Shown: positions 51,201-60,200 of the stretch, piece by piece
Layout of the letters: each line of letters begins with the position of its first letter
How positions within the stretch are numbered: position 1 is the first letter of the stretch
Assembly: GCA_943736015.1 (NCBI GenBank)
Contig: OX031062.1
Coordinates: 26,571,462-26,635,461 of the forward strand
From: Tridacna crocea
Taxonomy: Eukaryota > Mollusca > Bivalvia > Cardiida > Cardiidae
Direction of reading: 5' to 3'
Length of the DNA: 64,000 nucleotides
Position numbers and translations under genes: made by a program
Notes under the pieces: generated by a model
What the model saw: the letters and a program-made list of their open reading frames with translations, nothing else
What the model was told of the DNA's origin: nothing
Database searches by the model: none

Positions 51201-54200
51201 AAATGCCAAAAACCACACACCTGTTGTATTTATTGCAATGATCCAATATTGTCTTATGGGAAAAGGGGGCTTAAAGGGGGCTTATTGGGCTTATTATCCT
51301 CTACAAGTTTGTGTTGGCTATCTCTAAGATAGTAATTACCTTTTCACTTCAAATTTGGGGGGCATGAACAGGTTCTTCTAGGATAAAAGAAGTAAATTTA
51401 TATCAATTTTTTATATTTTATGACAAGCACTTGTTCGGGGAGCGTAACCCGTCTCTGACGGCTCTTGTATTTTGTTGTCTGCAAATGCTTTCAATTTGGA
51501 CCAGTCTAAAATACTATCGTTTGGTAATGGGTTAACTCATTAGCGAACAACAAAATTTTAGGTTTGTACAAATCAAAATGCTTTCAATTTGGACGAGTCT
51601 AAAACTTTGTTGTTTGGTAAAGACTTAAGCTTTTGATCTAGCATGTATGTTGTCCTTTTCCCACAATGTTTTCTATCCTTTCCTTTTCTTTACAGATCCG
51701 TGTGAGGACCTGCCTCATCCATTTCAGTGTGACAATAAAAAGTGTGCTCACCTTGCTAAAATGTGTGATGGCTTTAACGATTGTGGTGATGGGTCAGATG
51801 AGAAGAACTGCTGTAAGTACATGGCTGAATTAAAGTTGAATGTGTGCCATTTCACTTACAAGGTTGTCCCATGTCCCAAAACTCTGTGACAATTTCATTA
51901 ACAGAAGAAAATAAAACTCTACAAATGCAATTCAAAGATATGTTTGAAATGCATTTAATCCAAACATATAGATGAAAAATATCACTCAAAATTCTTTACA
52001 AACAAGAAAGTTTAAGCCTAAATAGCACAACAACCATGCTTACTGCTGGGTATATCAAGCCTAAAAAAATGATGTCAATTCCAAGTTTATGCAGCATTTT
52101 ATTTTTCGGTGAAACTCAAGGCATTTATGTTGTTTAACCATCGACTAGTACAAACTGACTCTAATGGCATTAATGTCAGACCTCTGTCAAAATCAAGTGT
52201 ATAAGACATTAGCTCATCATCAGAATTGAACTTGCAAGCTTGTTGCTTAAAAATTCTTTAAACTGTAGAAAATAGGTTAAGTCCAGAGGAGCCAAATCTT
52301 GGAGATCTTACCATTGGAATCTCAACAAGTCAATGTCTAGCTTTGAAGACTGTGTTTTGTGATCTGGTAGGTTTTCTTGATGCTACAAAATAGACTCTGG
52401 CTGTTTGTTCAGATTTGGCTGCATCTCACAGAGAGCCCTGGTCATGTCTCTTCAAATGATCTGGAAACATTAAGATTCAGATCATTAAAATGACCTGCAA
52501 AACATTTAATGCAAGTGATTCCCATAGTAACAGCATGAAACAGTTTATGAACAATTTGATTTGCTGAACAAAATTATAATTACATGTACTTTTGAATAGT
52601 ATGCAACATTCACAGTCTGCCTTTACGACACGATAAAATTTTAGACTTTCAAATTGAAAGCATTTGCAGACGACAAAATAAAGGTGACTGAAAAATTGAA
52701 ATTTGTTCTGAGAAGGTTAGAAAACCCTGTGGGAAAAGGAGAAAATGCTGGATACCAACATTTTCACCTTTTCCCACAGTGTTTTCAAAAGGCTGCTTTT
52801 TCAGGGGCGTCAAAAGTAGGGATTGTGTGGTAATGGGTTAAGAAACTGAATAGGGAGACATGAATCCTTGTCTTTCAATGAAACAGATAAACATTGTCTT
52901 TCCAATGACCTCACCTCATATGACTTCTTGGGCGGCGGAGTGGCTGAGGGGTTCACTGATATCTTCAGTTTACCTGAATTTCCTGCAGGATTGAAGTAGT
53001 GTAATGATGTATCATTTTTTGTGATAACTCGATTCAACAGGGCGTTGTCTGCTTCAACTCTAGCAAGTATTTCTAGTTGCGTGTAAACATTCCTCTGTTT
53101 AATTTCATCAGATAGAAGATGTAAAACCCATCTCCCGCAGACTTGTAACTGTGTTCAGTTTGTACTTTAGTATTCTTGGAGACGGAAGACCTTGAAATGA
53201 CGATTGAGGATGATATCTGTCAGACTGTTAATCTCTGATCTATGAAAATGGATCCTTCATCAAATCATGCTATTCTTCATTTATGAAAATCGGCCCATGA
53301 TATTGTGCATATTCCTGTTCCTAGCATTAAGTAGCCCTTAAATCTGTTTTCAGACCATACCACTTGTAGACCAGTGTGAGATACTTTTCTAAACTTTTCA
53401 GTATGCCATGTTTGTTTCAAAGTCTTGATAGATATCATTCAGAAATTAAAACAAAATTTTTTAACTGTTCTATGAGCCGTACCATCTTTTGGTATTGTCA
53501 ATTAAAATTTTCTAATTTCTACCAATGGTTTTAATTGGCTTTATACTTTCCATTGTTTATGTGTTTACTATAGAGTTTTCTGGGATGATGGCCATGAATC
53601 TCAAAAAAAAAAAGTCCACAGAATATATAACGGAAATCATAGCAAGTATTTAGAATATTCTTCATTATTTTAGTTCATACAAAAATGTGAATGGAATAAA
53701 TTGATTTGTGCTGGGAAAAGACACCAGCTTGTCAATTATGTACATTTGAATTAAAAATAAAGCTTATATCTTATTGGCTACCCAGTATGAGGGTTGTCCA
53801 AAATGCCGTAGAATCACATTTTATCACATGAAATAAAGCAAACTTTGATTGTAATTGGTGGGTTCTGTGTAATGAATTATTTTCAGACTTAACATGGACA
53901 TTTCATCATATTTTCTAACATCAGGTATAGCCGTGCAGCCCAGTAAACGCTAATGTCATCACTAACTTGCGACATCGCATAACCACAATTTTTCAATTTT
54001 GCACAGGCTTTTCGTTCCTCATAACCCAATGCTTGAACACATTTTCAAACCATTGACGACTAAGAGACTTGTCAAAGGCTTTCACAAAATGCAATACATG
54101 TATATCCACAGTATCAGTCAATCTGCAGCCTTATAGACTGCTTTTCAAATATGAAAGTAGGCAAAGGCTAACTTTGCCTACTTTCCCAGATTGTTCAAAT

Positions 54201-57200
54201 GATAGCCCAAGGGTCAATACTGGCTCTGTCCCAAAAGTCACAGCTTTTAAATAGGCTTATATCATGAAAAAGTTCAAGATCTTCCTAGTTCTGACCTTGT
54301 TTATAACCCTGCGTCACAGACCTCTTTTTTGCTTGCCCCCTATCCTGTGGACCTCTACCATGTTCATCATGGCCCTCTGGTTCTCTTTTCCCCCTCCACA
54401 AAAGTGTACTCTGAAAAGACTATGACATAAGATGAATAGGATTTTTAAAATACTTCTATAAAGTACTTCTTCTTTCCATCTGAAAGGTTTGTATGCAGAC
54501 ATAACTTCTTTTATTACAAAACCTAATGACTACAGTACAATATGACATAATGCACATGGAGTATAGTTATACTCATTGTATGTAGTTAACACATTACCAC
54601 ACAATCCCTACTTTTGACGACCCTGAGAAAGAAGCCTTTAGAAAACATTCTGGAAAAGGAGAAAATGCTGGTAACCAGGATTTTCTCCTTTTGCCACCAT
54701 GTTTTCTACCCTTCACGAAACAAATTTCAAATTTTTAGTCACTTTTATTTTGTCGTCTGCAAATGCTTCCAATTTGGGCAAACCTAAAATTTTGTCATTT
54801 TGTAAAGAGTTAAGAGAATTGAGAGGTATATGGAAAGGGAATCATATGAATCTAACAATTTTTATCCGTTTTGTTAAAGTTTTGCAACACAATTTCATGT
54901 CTCTCTGCGTATCAGAATTTTAGACCCATCAGCTGATTTTTGACAATTATTTATTTAGACAACTGCACTTGTGATGATACAATGTTTACGTGCACAAGTG
55001 AATCTGTGTGTAAGTGCATCGATAAAGACAAAGCTTGTGATGGAGTCAATGATTGTGCCAATGGTTTGGATGAGGAATCATGTGAAAGTAAGTCAATAAT
55101 GTAATTTGTAATGCTATCAAACTAGACACACTGATATAGAAACTTTCTTAGTTTACCTGAGCACAGTGTGCTCAAAGTTAGCTTTTATGATCATACAATG
55201 TCCATCGTGCTTCCAGTCCTATTTCCAGTCAGTTACTGATGAAACTTGGTCAGAATGTTTGTCTTGATGATTACTCAGCTAAGTTTGAAATTAGGTCATT
55301 TCACATCAAAATGAAGGACTCTGGATGAAATCTTAGAAAAAACTTGTGTACACTCTAGAGGCTACATTTTCAGGACGATATTCTCAAAACTTGACCAGAA
55401 TGATTGTCTTGACTTGAAAAATGGGTCACATCAGAGGCCATATTTTCAGTCTTGTACTTTGAAACTTTGTCAGAATGTTTGTTTTGATGACATCTTTGAC
55501 AGTTTTCTAAATGGGATATATCTGGAAAAAATGAAGGTCAGTGGGCAAGATCCTTCAAGAACCATTGTGTGCACTCTAAAGCCATTGGTTAGTCTGATTC
55601 TCTTCAGACTAGGTCATAATATCTTGCACAAGTTTGAAATTAGGTCATTTTGGATAAAAAAGTAGCTCAAGAAGATAAACCTTAGAAAATCTTGTGTGCA
55701 CTCTAGAGGCCACATTTTTGGTCTACTACTCTTGAAACTTACTCAGAATGTTTGCCTGGATGATATCTTAGACAAGTTTGAAAATGGGTCACAGTTATAA
55801 AAAAATAGGTCACTTGGCTTAGTGTAGAAAAAACGAAGAAGGCACATTTTCAGTTTGATGCTTTTGAAACTTGGTCAGAGTAGTAGTCTTGATGATATCT
55901 TGGTCAACTTCAAAAATGGTTCACGTCAGGTCAATAAGAATGTCACTAAATATTAGAAAATCTTGTATACACTTTAAGAGCCATGTTTTCAGTCTGATTC
56001 ACTTGAAACTAGATCAGATTGTTTGTTGTGATGTTATTTTTGACAACTTTCAAAATATGTGGCAAAAAGGGCATATTTCAGTTTAACACTCGTGAAACGT
56101 GGTCAGAATGTCACTCTTGATGACCAGGAAAAAAAAGGTAGCAGCATTTTTTCTTTTGATACACTTAAGAGAACACTCTTACAGACTCAGCATCTTCCCT
56201 TTGCCCATTCCTGCCTTTGGTGGCATGATAAAGTTGAATAAAAGATTGCTCCTATTTGAAATTAAAAAAAAAACTATTTGAAATAAAAAAAAAACAATAA
56301 AGTGCATTCTAACCCAGTAATCTCTGATGATTGGCCACTGAATTTCTCATTGTCGGCTGAAGATTTATACCACCAGGAGATCACTTGACATCTCCGACAC
56401 TTAGTTTGAATGTGTTATATCCTCAAAACGAAGTTTGAAGTTAGCCATTGTGTTGTGTTTGTGTTTCCTGCGGGTAAGCTACTTAATACAAAATTCACAT
56501 ATTTGTGTTGCCTTTATGTCTGGCCTTCTGAAGGCATAATCCTTGCTTGGGCTGTTGATGTGCTGTTTTACCAAGTTTGGGGCAAAGTTTGTGCAAAATT
56601 GAAAATTTCATATTGGTTTGACCATCTGATGTCAATTTCAGGACTGTGTGAAGCCTGCATTATGAAGGGTGATCAGAATCTGTGTTTTGATATCTACAAA
56701 GGGAAAATTGGCTGTTTGGCTAGAAATTAGGCCACTGATAGAAGTTCCTGAAAAAGCTTGTGTACAAGCTGGGTGCCAAATTTTCAGACCAATAATTATG
56801 AAAGCTTGGTAGAATGTTTGTCTTAATAATGTCTTACAAAGGGCTCGAAAATGGGTCATGTTTTGTCACAAAGCTCTTCAGGCATATTGTGGCCCTCTTG
56901 TTGAATGAAAAATTTGTTGTTGAGTCTTAATAAGCAAACATCTCCTAAAATTCCTGATCATTAAAAACAGAAAAAGTAAAAAAATCATAATCCTGTTTGT
57001 AACTTTTTCTCTTGATAGGAAAGATACATATTTTATGCATATGTCTTTTCTGCTTAAGGTATAGATTAGAGCCTCTGTAAGACAAAATCTTACAAACTAT
57101 AAAACAAAAATTGTTCTAGCATTCAAGCTTCACAGCATAAAATCATATTTGATATAAAACGGAATAGGTCTCATTCCACATTTAGAGGTTCTATGTGGCT

Positions 57201-60200
57201 CAGTGGTTAGAGAGTTTGAACTGTAATCTTGAATTTATGGTTAGATCCCACTTGCTGTTTTGGATGTGATTCCTAATGTAAAGGTTGAAATAGCTTTACC
57301 TTTGTAATATTGATGTAAAAGAATCATAGAAAGCAAGAAAAGTTGGCTGTTGTGTAGATGTAACTAAAATGCTGATGAAAGCAGGTATAACATTTAATCA
57401 GGAGCTCCCAATGACTGTTGCTTTGGTTTATTTTCAGAATGTGAAAAGCATACTTGTGATAATAGACAGTGTTTAGAAGCAGAAACACAAGATGTAATGT
57501 GTAATGGCATAACTCAGTGTGATGATGGCTCAGATGAGCAAGATTGTGCAGAGCCAGTCATAAGTATGTATATATAATATATTATAACTCATGTGTCTAT
57601 TTTTAGAAATGTTATGGGTAAAGAAATGAGGTAATTTAAGCTGGAAGGAATTATTTCCCCGTAACAGTGAATATTTTTCTTCTGCCGAAGAAACAATTGT
57701 GACAATTGGACTTTGTCTTATTATTATGATTATGTATATTTCATTTAGAAAATTGAAATGAATCGAGTAAAAAGCATGTGATATAAATTTCAAAAAGTGC
57801 TGCCAGTAGATAATGCTCTGTATGAATCTTACTTTTTTGTTATTGTTCTTGCAGTGCAAATTTCTGCTTCAGTTATAGCTCCAAACAGTTAGATAATGGA
57901 AGTGTGAACAAGTTATCTCATTGTTTAACACCTTTTGTTTACATTATCACATCACACAGACAGCAGCGGTGATTTTGACCTATGAAATTCAGTTTTGAAA
58001 TACATTTCTAGATACAGTAGCTCACAAGCCAGCAATGTTGCTCAGTGTGACTTAGTGAAGGCAGTGCTATCAACACATAACTTGAGATTATTTTCCAAGT
58101 TCAAGGTCTAAAAATCCTAAAAACTAAAATCTAAAAGGAAACTGTAAAGCAACAGTTTTCATTGTAAATGATGGGTTTCTAAAAAAGAAAAAAAGTAAAT
58201 TGGGATCTGTAATTCGGCACATGCTTTGATTTTTGTCTTGTAAGACTGCTGTCAAATGGTACCATTGCCATTTAGTCCAGAAAAGAATGAAACATGCTTA
58301 CTCAACGTTATTTATCATACAAAATAATGAATTAAGCTATATCAATTGGTGTAACCTTAGGGAAAGCTCTGTTGTGCTAGGTTGTGCATTTGCAAAAAGT
58401 ATGTCAAGCTCAGTGGTCCTTCTTTCTTCACATTTATGTGCAGTTGATAAAACATTATTTGGCAGACAGAAATGTGATAATAAAGAATGTTGAGGTGGAA
58501 AGAACAGTTCAAAAAAGATTCTTATGATTTTTTTGTTGTATTTTATTCAAAAGCAAAATTCTTCAACAAAATTTGTTGTTATTATTCTTGTCAAGTGTCA
58601 GTAAAATCAATTTAAAGCTGAATGGTGTTCCATGCCACTTTCAACATTATTTCAGTTATATCAAGGGGACAGTTCACAAATTTATGTATGTCTTGGGTTT
58701 CATCAGTGTTAGGCAAAGAATCTGTGCGAACTCTAGGAGTTCCTTCCAGACTATGTATCATAGGGATACAATGCATGTCAATTTGATTCCACAAAAAAGT
58801 CCCAAAGCACAGATGTTATCTGTGTGCTCGAATGCACATAATGGGATGACTGACAGCACTTCTGTAAACCACTCAGAATTCCCTGAAGATGAAAGAAAGG
58901 AAATATATTTTTGTCTCTCCTGTAAAACTTTCAAAACACAATTTATGACAGTTTTGGGTTGAGCCCTCGGTATTTCCTTGTGAAATCATTTTGCTTTGAT
59001 TTCATACAGGTTAAGTAACTAAAGCTTATTCATTTAAGCCACAGTAACATGACTGTGAAGTTGGAGATACATAAAAGTGAATGGTATAGTTTACATTTGG
59101 CATATAACTGTAAAACAAACCAGAGTATCATCAGATTCTAGATTCTATGGAAATGATTCCACTTTCATGTGATTAGGTTGTTCTGTCAAATTTATAGGAA
59201 GCAATGGGATAGGTAGAAACCTATAGAGGACCTGTTTTGGAATTAATCACATTAGCACTGACTTTCTCTGTGTGCAAACCTTGCTCTATATTTACTGTAA
59301 GTCCTAGAATGGCCTTGAGTTCACTAACTCAGAGGGCAAGCTTTGTATTATCTTGTTTGTATGGCTGAATGTAAAAATATCATTTTTTTTTGTGTACCAA
59401 TTTTTTCCTCTTTCTTATTGCAGCAACAATTGCCCCAACAGAGGCACCAGGTCAGTATTTTAAAGTCCCAGATTTAAATCAACTATGATTTTTCAAATGA
59501 AAATTCTAATATGCCGGATTGATCTTCAGACCTAAAAATGATTTTTAAGTCACTGCTGCAATGTAAGCAATGCCTGTTGACTAATCAAAACACATTTTAC
59601 CACTCTACACTTCATGTTGTATCCCATGAGAGTTGAGAAACTTGTGTTTTTGAATAAAGATTATCCAAGCAATAATCTAGATTTTAATACCTTTTGTGTA
59701 TTTGGATTAAAATTCAATTTGGTTTCTTAGTTAAATGACATGTAGAACAACTTGCACTAAATTCGTCAGAAGGTACCATAATTTGTGTCTTATCTCACTC
59801 TGCTTTGAATAAGTCTTTACTCAGTTTTGGAATCAACAGATTTTGTTGAGGTTGAAATAACTTTTCTCATGTTGTCCTGCCAATTCAACCGAACTCCATC
59901 AAAAGAAAGATTATGCTTTGATAATAAAACTATGTTCAAGTGAACATTTGGTGGTTATTTCAAACATTTATAACACATTCTGGAATTTTAATGACCCAGA
60001 GAAAGGATCCTTTTATAGACATTGGTGAAATGGGAGAAAATGCCTGTAAAAAGCATTTTCTCCTTGTGTACAAAAAAATAAATGTATTCTTAATGAGTTT
60101 GCCAGGTCTTTCCTCTACAAATGTGTTAACCCTTTACCAAACAATCCCTAGTTTTTACGACGAAGAGAAAGAGGTCTTCTGAAAACATTGTGGGAAAAGG

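Noticed and set aside
57193..57265. tRNA gene
   Set aside because: A- and B-box-like segments are present, but the stems do not pair as in a functional tRNA and SINE-like sequence follows.
58573..58962. 129-codon frame on the plus strand
   Set aside because: No domain, no splice sites in phase with the gene, and an unremarkable composition; likely chance or an old repeat.
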